Part shown: positions 26,447 through 34,559 of the stretch, piece after piece | Position numbering within the stretch: the first letter of the stretch is position 1 | Layout of the letters: each line of letters starts with the position of its first letter | DNA from: VRUE01 sp035707825 | GTDB lineage: Bacteria; Actinomycetota; Thermoleophilia; Solirubrobacterales; 70-9 | Reading direction: 5' to 3' | NCBI GenBank assembly: GCA_035707825.1 | Contig: DASSTR010000067.1 | Location: forward strand, 1 to 40,827 | Length of the DNA stretch: 40,827 nt | Made by a program: the position numbers and the translations under genes | Notes under the pieces: model-generated | The model's input: only the letters and a program-made list of their open reading frames with translations | What the model was told of the DNA's origin: nothing | Database searches by the model: none

Positions 26447-26448
26447 GG

Positions 26449-27375
26449 TCAGAGGTCGGCGCGGGGCAGGGCGGCCAGCTGAACGTCCCTGCTGACGGCG
26501 CCGATCTCCTCCGGCAGCCCCGCCAGCTGTACGTTGGAGACGAACTCCATCGGCTCGCCCAGGGGCCGGAAGAAGTTGTCGTAGTGAGTCGGCACGACGA
26601 TCTTGGGGTCGAGGCGGGGGATGATCCGCCGCCAGTAATCCTCGGTGAAGCCGCGCCCGGCGACGCCGGCGAGGAAGACGTCCACATCGCCGACGCGGAT
26701 CGCCTCGTCGATCAGGTTGGCGCTGCCCTGGTGGTAGAACCGCGTGCCGGCCACGTCGATCGAGATTCCCCAGACCTGTCCGCAGCGGTAGGCCGCCGGC
26801 GAGAGCGCGTCGAGGTGCTCGCAGGTGAGGTCTCCGTCATAAGGGACCGCGAGGCCGAGCAGCAACTTTGAGTGGACGCTCGGAGTGAAGCTGACCTCGA
26901 ACGGCCCGAGCTCGTAGGTGCGGTACGGCTCGACCTCGACGGTCTGCTCGGCGAGGCCGTGCAGCGCCATCAGGTTTACCAGCGAGTCCGAGCCGTAGGC
27001 CTTGCAGCCGAAGCGCCTGGCGATCGCCGGCGCATCGACGGCGTGGTCGAAGTGGGTGTGGCCGACGAGGACGCCGACGACCTCCCCCGGAGCATGGACG
27101 AAGCGGTCGAGCGCCTGGGGGTCCGGCAGCGCCGCGCGGCGGCGCAGCAGCTGGGAGAAGGGAGCGCGCGAGAGGTAGGGGTCGACGAAGAGCGTCCTGC
27201 CCTCGGCGCTCAGCCGGTAGCCGGAGACGCCCAGCCATTCGACCTCGAGCCCGGCCGGCAATCGCAGGGCGCGATCCTCCAGCTCGCCCAGCGCCTGCCC
27301 GTCCTCGCGTTCGCTGGAGCGCCGCCTCAGCCGCGCCTTCGCCAGTTCTGCGACGTGGCTGAGCGGATGCGGCAT
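26449..27375 (-). CDS. MBL-fold metallo-hydrolase
   Basis: 308 aa. The metal-binding signature GHTHFDH is near residue 105-112 (VVGVLVGHTHFDHAVDAPAI). VEWLGVSGYRLSAEGRTLFVDPYLSRAP is the typical first beta strands. Later metal-ligand positions are seen in PSVHSK, DVFLAG and VVPTHYDNF. The layout resembles UlaG-like/L-ascorbate-6-phosphate lactonase relatives and other small MBL hydrolases. There is no signal peptide, so it should be cytosolic. The substrate cannot be told from the sequence. The OsmC gene lies 18 bp upstream on the same strand, suggesting an operon osmC-MBL. Confidence 0.85.
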   Translation of the reverse strand: MPHPLSHVAELAKARLRRRSSEREDGQALGELEDRALRLPAGLEVEWLGVSGYRLSAEGRTLFVDPYLSRAPFSQLLRRRAALPDPQALDRFVHAPGEVVGVLVGHTHFDHAVDAPAIARRFGCKAYGSDSLVNLMALHGLAEQTVEVEPYRTYELGPFEVSFTPSVHSKLLLGLAVPYDGDLTCEHLDALSPAAYRCGQVWGISIDVAGTRFYHQGSANLIDEAIRVGDVDVFLAGVAGRGFTEDYWRRIIPRLDPKIVVPTHYDNFFRPLGEPMEFVSNVQLAGLPEEIGAVSRDVQLAALPRADL

Positions 27376-27393
27376 CGCTCGGATGGCCTCCGC

Positions 27394-27894
27394 TCAGGCC
27401 AGCGTCGCCGAGAGCCGGGGGGGCTGCGCCAGCGTCTGGAAGACGACGCAGTAGCGCTCGGTCAGCTTCAGCAGCGTCGCCAGCTGCTCCTCGCCGGCCT
27501 CGGTCTCGAGCTCGAAGCGGAGCCTGATCTCACCGAAGCCGACCGGCGCCTCGCGGTCGACCGCCAGCGTGCCGCGGAAGTCGAGATCGCCCTCGGCGTG
27601 GACGCGCCCGCCCTCGATCGCAATCCCCAGAGAGGTGGCCACGGCCCGCAGCGTCACGCCGGCGCAGGCGGCGAGCGCCTCCAGCAGCATGTCGCCCGAG
27701 CAGAGCAGGGTGCCGTCGCCGCCGGAGGCGGGGTGGAGGCCGGCCTCGGCGATCGCGCGGCCGGTCTGCACCGAGCAGGTGACGCCTTCGCCCAGCGTCC
27801 CCTCCGCTTGCAGCGTGACCACCGCCTCCTCAGGCGCGCTTTCGTAGCGCTCCTTCAGCGGCGCCTGGATGGCCCGCAGCTCGTCTCGCTCCAT
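27394..27894 (-). CDS. OsmC/Ohr family protein
   Basis: 166 aa from ATG 27894 (MERDELRAIQAPLKERYESA); the longer frame upstream to 27969 has no family similarity and would overlap the divergent ABC-F start. Typical OsmC features: GGDGTLLCSGDMLLEALAAC with the catalytic cysteine at the start of the long central helix, and a second cysteine near the C-terminus (ERYCVVFQTL). Such proteins reduce organic hydroperoxides or related thiol-reactive compounds. Probably co-transcribed with the MBL-fold gene that follows. Confidence 0.85.
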   Translation of the reverse strand: MERDELRAIQAPLKERYESAPEEAVVTLQAEGTLGEGVTCSVQTGRAIAEAGLHPASGGDGTLLCSGDMLLEALAACAGVTLRAVATSLGIAIEGGRVHAEGDLDFRGTLAVDREAPVGFGEIRLRFELETEAGEEQLATLLKLTERYCVVFQTLAQPPRLSATLA

Positions 27895-27949
27895 GCGCCC
27901 ACCATACGCGCTCCGCGGCGGGCGCCGGCCCATTACCTTGGTGCTCGCC

Positions 27950-29839
27950 ATGGCTATCGCCACCGCCACCTCGCTCGACGTCTACGCCGGCGGCCGCCTG
28001 CTCTTCGAAGACGTCGGCTTCAAGCTCGAGCCGCGCGAGCGGATGACGCTGTCGGGACGCAACGGCGCCGGCAAGTCGACGCTGCTGCGGGTGCTGGCGG
28101 GGGAGCTGACGCCGGATTCGGGATCGCTGACCGTGCAGCGCGGCGCCCGAGTCGCCCTGCACGACCAGCGGCCGCCGCGGGATTCCCAGGCGACCCTGGG
28201 TGAGTACGTCTTTTCCGGCCGCACCGACATGCTCGAGGCGGAGGCTGCCCTGGAGCGGCTGGAGGCGGAGATGTCAGGGGAGGCGAGCGAGGAGACGATG
28301 CGCGCCTACGCCGCCGCCCAGCAGCGGCTCGAAGCCGGCGGCGGCTACCGCTGGCGCGACGACGTCCTCGCCGTCCTCCGCGGCCTCGGCTTCGACTCCG
28401 AGCAGGCCGATCGCCGGCTCTCGACCTTCTCCGGGGGTGAGCTGACCCGCGCCTCGCTGGCGCGCGCGCTCGCCGCCCGCCCCGGCCTGCTGCTCCTCGA
28501 CGAGCCGACCAACCATCTCGACATCCCCTCCCTGGAGTGGCTCGAGCGCTACCTGGTCGGGCTCGACGCGGCCGTGGTCCTCGTCGCCCACGATCGTTGG
28601 TTCCTGGAGGCGGTCGGGACCTCGGTGCTCGAGCTGGAGGCCGGTCGTTCCCGCTTCTTCGCCGGCCCCTGGCACGCCTGGCGCGAAGAGCAGGCGAAGC
28701 GGGAGATCGCCCTCGGCAAAGCGATCGAGCGCCAGCAGGCGGAGATCGCGCGAATGGAGAGGTTCGTCGAGCGCTTCAGCTACAAGGCGACGAAGGCGCG
28801 CCAGGCCCAATCCCGGGTGAAGATGGTCGAGAAGGCCAAGCGCGGCGGGCCGGCCGCCGAAAAGTGGGACGGCCGTCACCTGCGCTTTCACTTCAAGGCG
28901 CCGGAGCGGCCTGGCCGGGTGGTGTTGAAGCTGGTCAACGGGACCCTGGAGGTGCCGGGGCGGACCCTGCTCGACGGCACCAACCTCGAAATCGAGCGAG
29001 GCGAACACGTTGCCCTGGTCGGCCCGAACGGGGCCGGCAAGACGACGCTGATCGAGACCCTGGCCGGCCGGCGCGAGCCCGCCTCAGGCAGCGTGCGCAA
29101 CGGCCACAACGTCAAGCTCGGCTACCTATCCCAGCACGCCGAGACCGCCGCCGGCAGCGGCAGCGTGCTCGACGCCGCGAAGCGGGAGACCGGCCTCAAC
29201 GAGAACCAGGCGCGCGCCCTGCTCGGCGGCTTTCTCTTCTCCGGCGCCGACGTCGACAAACAGCTCGCCGATATCTCGGGCGGCGAGCAGCGGCGGCTCT
29301 CGCTGGCGATCCTCGTCGCCTCCGGCGCCAACGTCCTCCTCCTCGACGAGCCGACCAACCACCTCGACATCGAGAGCCGCGAGGCGCTGGAGGACGCGCT
29401 GACCGAGTTCGAGGGCACGGTTCTGCTCGTCTCCCACGACCGGGCGCTGCTGGAGGCGGTCGGCAGTCGCACTCTCGTCTGCGAGGACGGCCGGCTGGAG
29501 AGCCACCCCAGCGGCTGGGCCGAGTACCAGCGCCGCCGCGACGAGGCCGAGGCGCAGGGGATCGTCGAGACGAAGGCGCGCCCCGGCGCCAAGAAGTACA
29601 GCGCCACCAAGCCGGCGCAGAAAGCGGCGCGCAAGGCCGTGAAGCTGGAGCGGCTGATCGAGCGGGCGGAGGCCGACTTGCGCGAGCTGGAGGACGAGCT
29701 GGCCGATCCCGCCGCCTGGTCGAGCCCGACCGGGGCCGAGCGGGCGACCCGCCGCCACGAAGAGGCAAAGGCCGCCGTCAAAGAGCTCTACGAGGAGTGG
29801 GAGACGGCCCAGCGGGACGCCGAAGGCGCCGCGACCTGA
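27950..29839 (+). CDS. ABC-F family ATPase
   Basis: 629 aa soluble protein with two ABC cassettes and no membrane segments. First cassette: Walker A SGRNGAGKST (near residue 36), signature STFSGGELTRASLA, Walker B LLLLDEPTNHLD. Second cassette: GPNGAGKTTL, ADISGGEQRRLSLA, LLLDEPTNHLD. The linker between them (about residues 235-330) is charged and helical (RQQAEIARMERFVERFSYKA) as in the P-site tRNA interaction motif of ribosome-binding ABC-F proteins. The C-terminal 90 residues form a basic coiled coil. ABC-F proteins act on the ribosome as translation factors or antibiotic-protection proteins; which applies is not decidable here. The start ATG 27950 is chosen because IATATSLDVYAGG begins the domain. 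Confidence 0.9.
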   Translation: MAIATATSLDVYAGGRLLFEDVGFKLEPRERMTLSGRNGAGKSTLLRVLAGELTPDSGSLTVQRGARVALHDQRPPRDSQATLGEYVFSGRTDMLEAEAALERLEAEMSGEASEETMRAYAAAQQRLEAGGGYRWRDDVLAVLRGLGFDSEQADRRLSTFSGGELTRASLARALAARPGLLLLDEPTNHLDIPSLEWLERYLVGLDAAVVLVAHDRWFLEAVGTSVLELEAGRSRFFAGPWHAWREEQAKREIALGKAIERQQAEIARMERFVERFSYKATKARQAQSRVKMVEKAKRGGPAAEKWDGRHLRFHFKAPERPGRVVLKLVNGTLEVPGRTLLDGTNLEIERGEHVALVGPNGAGKTTLIETLAGRREPASGSVRNGHNVKLGYLSQHAETAAGSGSVLDAAKRETGLNENQARALLGGFLFSGADVDKQLADISGGEQRRLSLAILVASGANVLLLDEPTNHLDIESREALEDALTEFEGTVLLVSHDRALLEAVGSRTLVCEDGRLESHPSGWAEYQRRRDEAEAQGIVETKARPGAKKYSATKPAQKAARKAVKLERLIERAEADLRELEDELADPAAWSSPTGAERATRRHEEAKAAVKELYEEWETAQRDAEGAAT

Positions 29840-29852
29840 AGACTCAGGTCGC
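29831..29852. terminator. Hairpin spanning the stop codons of convergent ABC-F and purU genes
   Basis: GCGACCTGA (29831-29839), loop AGAC, TCAGGTCGC (29844-29852): a perfect 9-bp stem. The ABC-F TGA is the last triplet of the left arm and the purU stop (29852-29854, read on the minus strand) starts in the right arm. It can act on both strands. No U-tract. Confidence 0.5.
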
Positions 29853-30700
29853 TAGAAGACGATGGTTCGCGCGCCGTCGAGCAGGACCCGGTCGTCGATG
29901 TGGGCTTTCACGGCTCGGGCGAGGACGAGGCGCTCGATGTCGCGGCCGATCCGCATCAGATCGCCGACCTCGTCGCGATGGCTGACCCGGGTCACGTCCT
30001 GGTCGATGATCGGGCCCGCGTCGAGCTCCTCGGTGACGTAGTGGGCGGTGGCCCCGATCAGCTTGACGCCGCGCTCGTGGGCACGGCGGTAGGGATCGGC
30101 ACCCACGAAGGCGGGCAGGAAGCTGTGGTGGATGTTGATCGCCGGGGCGTCGAGGCGCCGCAGGAAGTCCGCCGAGAGGATCTGCATGTAACGGGCGAGG
30201 ACGAGCAGGTCGGCGCCCTCGAGCAGCCGCAGCGCCTCGGCCTCCGCCTTCTCCTTGCCGTCCGCCTCAATCGGGATGTGGTGGAAGGGAAGCCCAAGGG
30301 AGGTGACCTGGGCGGCGTGATCGGGATGGTTCGAGACGACGGCGACGAGGTCGGCGCCAAGCTCCCCGCTGCGCCAGCGCCAGAGCAGGTCCGAGAGGCA
30401 GTGATCCTCCCGCGAGACCATGATCGCGACCCGCTTGCGCTCGCTCGACTCGGCGAAGCGGTGATCCATTTCAAGAGGCCCGGAGACCTTCTCTTCGAAG
30501 CTGCGATAGAGCGGCTCGCGCGCCTCTTCGGGCGGTGAGTCGAAGACCATGCGCATGAACAGGCGCCCCTCGCCGGAGGAGTGCTGATCGGCGTCGACGA
30601 TGTTGAGGCCCGCGTCGGCGAGGAAGCCGCTCACGGCGGCGATCAGGCCCGGCCTGTCCGGGCATGCGAGCAGCAGGCGGGTTGTCGGCTGATCGGCGAT
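29852..30700 (-). CDS. purU: Formyltetrahydrofolate deformylase; start codon uncertain
   Basis: Hydrolyses 10-formyl-THF to THF and formate, balancing one-carbon pools. The catalytic formyltransferase domain has INIHHSFLPAFVGADPYRRA (with the Asn and His of the active site) and GATAHYVTEELDAGPIIDQD (catalytic Asp). An N-terminal ACT domain begins TRLLLACPDRPGLIAAV and runs into SGFLADAGLNIVDADQHS. The first GTG in frame, 30634, would cut off the first ACT strand. The conserved TRLLLACPDRPGL continues upstream to about 30685, but no ATG, GTG or TTG occurs in frame before the stop. The entry is drawn to ATC at 30700 (IADQPTTRLLLAC) to cover the conserved part; ATT further up is another option. 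A non-standard start or a sequence error is likely. It converges with the ABC-F gene. Confidence 0.85.
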   Translation of the reverse strand: MADQPTTRLLLACPDRPGLIAAVSGFLADAGLNIVDADQHSSGEGRLFMRMVFDSPPEEAREPLYRSFEEKVSGPLEMDHRFAESSERKRVAIMVSREDHCLSDLLWRWRSGELGADLVAVVSNHPDHAAQVTSLGLPFHHIPIEADGKEKAEAEALRLLEGADLLVLARYMQILSADFLRRLDAPAINIHHSFLPAFVGADPYRRAHERGVKLIGATAHYVTEELDAGPIIDQDVTRVSHRDEVGDLMRIGRDIERLVLARAVKAHIDDRVLLDGARTIVF

Positions 30701-30877
30701 AGGGGGATGATGGCGCGCCGGGGAGGAACGCGCCTCAATGGTCTGCCGGGCCGGCGAGAAACGCGCCCCGGAGCGCGCGAAGGGGTTGCTTTGCCTGCAA
30801 GGTTCGCTGCGACGTCATCCCCGAACTCCGGTGTCCTCGCCTGAGTTAGTGCTGATCGTTTCTTTCTCCGTCCCATG

Positions 30878-30893
30878 TGTGACGGCGGTCACC
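30878..30893 (+). promoter_or_regulatory. CRP/FNR-family-like operator upstream of the Rpf-like gene
   Basis: TGTGA-CGGCGG-TCACC matches the CRP-type consensus TGTGA-N6-TCACA at nine of ten fixed positions. It is 35 bp upstream of the TTG start at 30928. CRP-type control of an rpf gene is known for rpfA in Mycobacterium tuberculosis. The 227-bp gap before it (back to purU) shows no gene. Confidence 0.45.
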
Positions 30894-30927
30894 GTGCGAG
30901 CGCGCCGACCTCGCCACGGTCCCGCGC

Positions 30928-31470
30928 TTGCGCTCAAAACCCACATACATATTTCCCGTCCTGGTGGCTGCCGCTGTGCTCGCGATGATCGGGCCCGCCG
31001 TCGGCGATGCCGCCGCCCCTGGAAGCGTCACCGGCGCCCAGGCGTCGACCGGCGCCGGAGGCCAGGCGCCTGCCGGCGGGTCGCAGCCGCGGACCGGCCT
31101 CGCCGACGCCAGGCCGGCGGGCCTGGCGGTGCTGAACAGGCCCGTCGTTAGCTTTCACCGCGCCATCCGCGCCGGCGTCAGGCGGATCCGCGCCGAGCGG
31201 CGCCGCCAGCAGCGCGAGCTCTTCTCGCAGCTGCCCGGAGGCGTCTCCCCGGCGACGCTCGAGTCGATCGCCGCCTGCGAGTCGGGCGGCAACCCCACGG
31301 CCATCTCCGCCGACGGGAGCTACCGGGGCAAATACCAGTTCGATTACGGGACCTGGGAATCGGTCGGCGGCAGCGGCGACCCTGCCGCCGCGAGTGAGAC
31401 CGAGCAGGACTACCGGGCGGCGCTCCTGTACGCCCAGTCCGGCTCCAGCCCCTGGCCGATCTGCGGCTGA
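30928..31470 (+). CDS. Secreted Rpf-like (transglycosylase-like) protein
   Basis: 180 aa. TTG start with a signal peptide (FPVLVAAAVLAMIGPAVGDAAA, about residues 9-30), an Ala/Gly/Gln-rich low-complexity spacer and a basic helical stretch (RAIRAGVRRIRAERRRQQRE). The C-terminal domain (about 110-180) begins LESIAACESGGNPTAISADG and continues YRGKYQFDYGTWESVGG. The ACESGG segment with catalytic Glu, the GKYQF motif and the terminal WPICG are the marks of the resuscitation-promoting factor/transglycosylase-like domain, which cleaves peptidoglycan. The paired cysteines of Rpf (AACESG and PICG) are present. No clear RBS, and TTG is the only start that keeps the signal peptide. Its role is in wall remodelling or regrowth. 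Confidence 0.85.
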   Translation: MRSKPTYIFPVLVAAAVLAMIGPAVGDAAAPGSVTGAQASTGAGGQAPAGGSQPRTGLADARPAGLAVLNRPVVSFHRAIRAGVRRIRAERRRQQRELFSQLPGGVSPATLESIAACESGGNPTAISADGSYRGKYQFDYGTWESVGGSGDPAAASETEQDYRAALLYAQSGSSPWPICG

Positions 31471-31481
31471 GGGCGCCGGCG

Positions 31482-31497
31482 GCCCTCTGTCGAGGGC
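31482..31497 (+). terminator. Short hairpin after the Rpf-like gene
   Basis: GCCCTC-TGTC-GAGGGC, a perfect 6-bp stem with a 4-base loop, 12 bp after the stop codon. No U-run follows; terminator role only possible. Confidence 0.3.
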
Positions 31498-31561
31498 GGC
31501 CAGGGCTCCCGGTATCGAGATCTTTACGGCGGCGGCTGCCGCAGGTGGGACGATGGCGTAG

Positions 31562-32410
31562 ATGAACGAGCCCGAGGCGCCGGCGCCCGATCCCAGCGGG
31601 CCGATCCGCAAACCTCCGCGGGAGGCGATCGCGGCCGCGCAGGTCACCGCCCCGACGCGCGGCAATCGCAAGCTGAAGAGCTTTCTCACCGCGGTCAACA
31701 ACGACGAGCAGGTGCGGGCCTGGTGGTACATGACGCAGGTGCACGCCGAACGCCTGGGCATGTCGGACCATTCATGGGTCCACAACAAGATCGTGCTCAA
31801 CATCGCCCTGCGGCTGCTGCGGCTGCTGGTCAAGGCGGGGGTCGAACCGGCGATGGCCTCCGACCACGGGATGTCGGCCGAGGACGCCGAGGTCGTCGTC
31901 GCCGGCGGCGCCCTCCTGCATGACGCCGGCATGTCGATCCATCGCACCGACCACGAGGCCTACAGCCTCTTCCTGGTCAGCGGCGCCCTCGACGACCTGC
32001 TCTTCGACGCCTACGAGGAGCCGGAGCGGACGATCGTCGCCTCGGAGATCCTGCACGCGATCATCGGCCATCGCCGCCGCGGCGAGCCCTACACGCTCGA
32101 GGCCGGGGTGGTTCGGGTCGCCGACGCCCTCGACATGGAGCACGGCCGCAGCCGCATCCCCCTGCGGTCCGGCCAGGAGGGGATCCACTCGATCTCGGCG
32201 GCCGCGATCGACAAGGTGAGGATCGACGCCGGGGAGGAGCGGCCGGTCAAGATCGAGATCGACCTCAACAACTCCGCGGGCATCTTCCAGCTCGACGATC
32301 TGCTGGCGACCAAGATCCGCGGCACCCCGCTGGAGGGACGCATCGAAGTCATCGCCCGGATCGAGGGCGAGACAGAGAAACGCCTACTGAGCGGCTTCCG
32401 GCTCGACTAG
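31562..32410 (+). CDS. HD-domain phosphohydrolase-like protein
   Basis: 282 aa cytosolic protein. The metal-binding HD pair is at His120-Asp121 in GGALLHDAGMSIHR. Other likely ligands are an upstream His (DHSWVHNKIVL, about residue 70-75), HAIIGHRRRG and the downstream Asp in VVRVADALDMEHGRSR. This is the order seen in HD/PDEase phosphohydrolases. The C-terminal 80 residues (VKIEIDLNNSAGIFQLDDLL) form a second alpha/beta domain of unknown type. Nucleotide or second-messenger hydrolysis is likely but the substrate is unknown. ATG 31562 is taken as start; it is a few bases after an out-of-frame ATG. Confidence 0.8.
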   Translation: MNEPEAPAPDPSGPIRKPPREAIAAAQVTAPTRGNRKLKSFLTAVNNDEQVRAWWYMTQVHAERLGMSDHSWVHNKIVLNIALRLLRLLVKAGVEPAMASDHGMSAEDAEVVVAGGALLHDAGMSIHRTDHEAYSLFLVSGALDDLLFDAYEEPERTIVASEILHAIIGHRRRGEPYTLEAGVVRVADALDMEHGRSRIPLRSGQEGIHSISAAAIDKVRIDAGEERPVKIEIDLNNSAGIFQLDDLLATKIRGTPLEGRIEVIARIEGETEKRLLSGFRLD

Positions 32411-32425
32411 CGGCTGCCGCTGGGG

Positions 32426-32683
32426 CTAGCCGAGGCGCTCGAGGTCGTAGCGGCGCTGTTCCTTGCGCTTCTCGAGCTTGCCCTGCACGATCGAGAGGAC
32501 GATGACCAGGATCGCGAAGAAGGCGATAACGCCGAAGCAGAAGAAGGTGACCGTCTTGTCCGTGGTCGGGCCCGCGAGCCCGACGCCGTTCTCGGCCAGC
32601 GCGGCGGGAGCCGCGAACAGCAGCATCGAGAGGGCGGCGAAGATGGCCATGAGGAGCCGGGTGCGGCGTGCGGGAGCCTTCAC
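32426..32683 (-). CDS. Small membrane protein, unknown function
   Basis: 85 aa from GTG 32683. The longer open frame to 32869 would overlap the divergent uppP coding region and is not used. The sequence has a basic start (VKAPARRTRLLM) and a signal-peptide-like core ending AAPAALAENGV. A second hydrophobic helix (VTFFCFGVIAFFAILVIVLS) is followed by a basic tail (KLEKRKEQRRYDLERLG). Expected topology is a single membrane helix after signal cleavage, with a cytoplasmic basic end. Not recognised as a named family. It converges on the HD-domain gene (15 bp between stops). Confidence 0.65.
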   Translation of the reverse strand: MKAPARRTRLLMAIFAALSMLLFAAPAALAENGVGLAGPTTDKTVTFFCFGVIAFFAILVIVLSIVQGKLEKRKEQRRYDLERLG

Positions 32684-32783
32684 GCCCGGCAATCTAGCGC
32701 ACCGCGGCGGCGCAACCGGCGCAGCCTGGATGGGGAGCGGCCGCGCCGGCTCCCGCACCGGCCTTGCGTAGGATGCGCCGCCC

Positions 32784-33626
32784 ATGTCGACTCTCGAGGC
32801 CCTGCTGCTGGGCATCGTCCAGGGGCTGACCGAGTTCCTGCCGATCTCCTCCTCGGGCCACCTGATCATCGTTCCGTGGCTGCAGGACTACACGTTCCTG
32901 CTCGACCACCCGCAGTTCAACAAGACCTTCGACGTGGCGCTGCACGCCGGCACGCTGATCGCGGCGATCGCCTACTTCCGCCGCGAGGTGGTGAGGCTCA
33001 CGCGCGGCTTCCTCGAGGCGGCCGGGCAGCGGGCCATCGAGACTCCGGACCAGCGGCTCTCGGTGGCGATCGCGATCGGGACGATTCCGGCCGTGATCGC
33101 GGGGGGCATCGGCTCCGGCTTCATCGACGAGCATCTCGGCGAGCCCTGGATGATCGCCGTGCAGCTGATCGTCTTCGGCGCCCTGCTGCTGTATGCGGAC
33201 AGCCTGCCCCAGCGCCGCGATCTCGAGGGCGCCGAGCTCAGGGACGGCTGGTACATCGGCCTCGCCCAGGTGCTCGCCCTGGCGCCCGGGACTTCGCGCT
33301 CGGGGATCACGATCACCGCCGCCCGCTATCTCGGGCTCGACCGCGACAGCGCCGCCCGCTTCTCCTTCCTGATGCTGATCCCGGTGGTCGCCGGTGCGAC
33401 GCTGTTCAAGGGCGCCAGCGCGATCCACGACGGCCTGCCCAGCGGGGTTGCGGGGCCGATGATCGTCGGCACGATCTCCGCCGCCGTCTCCGGCTACCTG
33501 GCGATCGCCTTCCTGCTGCGGCTGCTCCGCACCTCGAGCTACCGGCCCTTCGTCTACTACCGCTACGCGGCGGGTGCCGCGATCCTGCTGGTCATCGCCA
33601 CCGGCCTGCGGCCGGCCACCTTCTAG
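32784..33626 (+). CDS. uppP: Undecaprenyl-diphosphatase
   Basis: 280 aa integral membrane enzyme that dephosphorylates undecaprenyl pyrophosphate and so recycles the lipid carrier for peptidoglycan and other wall polymers. The two family motifs are intact: LTEFLPISSSGHL at residues about 15-27 and PGTSRSGITI near 170. Several membrane segments are seen (IGTIPAVIAGGIGSGFI, MIAVQLIVFGALLLYA, FSFLMLIPVVAGATL, ISAAVSGYLAIAFLL). Length is normal for the BacA/UppP family. Also associated with bacitracin tolerance. Divergent from the small membrane protein gene, with 100 bp between starts. Confidence 0.96.
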   Translation: MSTLEALLLGIVQGLTEFLPISSSGHLIIVPWLQDYTFLLDHPQFNKTFDVALHAGTLIAAIAYFRREVVRLTRGFLEAAGQRAIETPDQRLSVAIAIGTIPAVIAGGIGSGFIDEHLGEPWMIAVQLIVFGALLLYADSLPQRRDLEGAELRDGWYIGLAQVLALAPGTSRSGITITAARYLGLDRDSAARFSFLMLIPVVAGATLFKGASAIHDGLPSGVAGPMIVGTISAAVSGYLAIAFLLRLLRTSSYRPFVYYRYAAGAAILLVIATGLRPATF

Positions 33627-33653
33627 CCGCTTTTCCCCGAAATACGGGCCTTG

Positions 33654-33675
33654 CAGCTGTGAAAATCCTGTGAAC
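33654..33675. promoter_or_regulatory. Putative PHO box upstream of the response regulator
   Basis: On the + strand CTGTGAA (33657-33663) recurs as CTGTGAA (33668-33674), an 11-bp period; on the minus strand it reads GTTCACAGGAT then TTTCACAGCTG. Seven-base direct repeats with 4-base spacers are the form of PhoB boxes in E. coli (CTGTCAT-N4-CTGTCAT) and PhoP-type boxes in actinobacteria. A -10-like TACAAT (33714-33719) follows. Confidence 0.5.
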
Positions 33676-33713
33676 GCAGGCGTTTCGCGGCTCGCTCCGC
33701 CGCCTTTCGCGCC

Positions 33714-33719
33714 TACAAT
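33714..33719 (+). promoter_or_regulatory. Candidate -10 element of the response regulator gene
   Basis: TACAAT, 51 bp before the TTG start and 38 bp after the putative PHO box. No convincing -35, as expected for an activator-dependent promoter. Confidence 0.4.
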
Positions 33720-33770
33720 CGCCCCATCGACAAGGACGCGCCCGAGGCAGACGACTGGGCGCCGCCACTT

Positions 33771-34559
33771 TTGAGCTCAAATCAGACCATCAGGCTCGCG
33801 GTAATAGACGACGACAGCGGCTTCGTCACCGTGCTCGGCAAGCGCACCGAGGCGGCGGGCTGGCAGCAGCGCGTCCTCGGTGGGGCGATTCCTCCCGAGG
33901 AGCTGGTGGCGATGAAGCTGAACGCGCTCCTGCTCGACCTCTCCGTCCTCGGCGATGAGGCCTGGTCCTACCTGGAGCGCGTCTGCGGGATGCTGCCCGA
34001 TCTCGGCGTGGTCGTCTGCACCGGCCCCTCGACGGTCGCGCAGCGGGTGCGGGCGCTGCGGCTGGGGGCCGACGACTGGATTTCCAAGCCCTGCCATCCG
34101 GAGGAGGCGATGGCCCGGATAGAAGCGGTGTCGCGCCGTCGCCGGGGCCGCCCGCAGGTGGACGCCGGGCCGGTCGTCGTGGGGGAGCTGGAGATCCGAG
34201 CCGATCGGTTCCAGGCCTTCGTCGGCGGCGGCAGCCTCGCCCTCACCAGGCGAGAGTTCGAGCTTCTGCAGCTTCTCGCCGGGGCCGAGGGGCGGGTGCT
34301 CGAGCGCGAGGCGATCTATCAGCAGGTCTGGGGCTACGCGATGGCCCACGGCGACCGCTCTGTCGACGTCTTCGTTCGCAAGCTGCGCCAGAAGCTCGAG
34401 AAGCGCTCCCCGGCGTGGCATTACATCCACACCCACTTCGGCGTCGGCTACAGGTTCGATCCCGAGCCCGTGGAGGGCGATGAGGCTCTCGCCCCGAGCG
34501 CGCCCGAAGACGGGGACGCCGCTCCCGGGCACTCGCTCGAGCGGCTCGCCGCCTCCTAG
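33771..34559 (+). CDS. OmpR/PhoB-family response regulator, probable phosphate regulator
   Basis: 262 aa. Receiver domain: acidic pocket VIDDDSG (Asp13-15), phospho-acceptor Asp56 in LLLDLSV, switch Thr84 in VCTGP, Lys106 in ISKP; all key residues present. Winged-helix DNA-binding domain from about residue 140, with LALTRREFELLQLLAGAEG, the recognition region VDVFVRKLRQKLEKRSP and the wing FGVGYRFDPEP. The C-terminal tail (about 30 residues, acidic) is extra. It stands directly before pstS, so PhoP/RegX3/PhoB function is likely, but no sensor kinase gene is next to it. TTG start at 33771, without a clear RBS. Its leader carries a PHO-box-like repeat, suggesting autoregulation. Confidence 0.88.
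   Translation: MSSNQTIRLAVIDDDSGFVTVLGKRTEAAGWQQRVLGGAIPPEELVAMKLNALLLDLSVLGDEAWSYLERVCGMLPDLGVVVCTGPSTVAQRVRALRLGADDWISKPCHPEEAMARIEAVSRRRRGRPQVDAGPVVVGELEIRADRFQAFVGGGSLALTRREFELLQLLAGAEGRVLEREAIYQQVWGYAMAHGDRSVDVFVRKLRQKLEKRSPAWHYIHTHFGVGYRFDPEPVEGDEALAPSAPEDGDAAPGHSLERLAAS

Noticed and set aside
30735..30927. c-di-AMP (ydaO-type) riboswitch before the Rpf-like gene
   Set aside because: Such riboswitches often precede rpf genes in actinobacteria, but I could not find their conserved core segments here; only a CRP-like site is supported.
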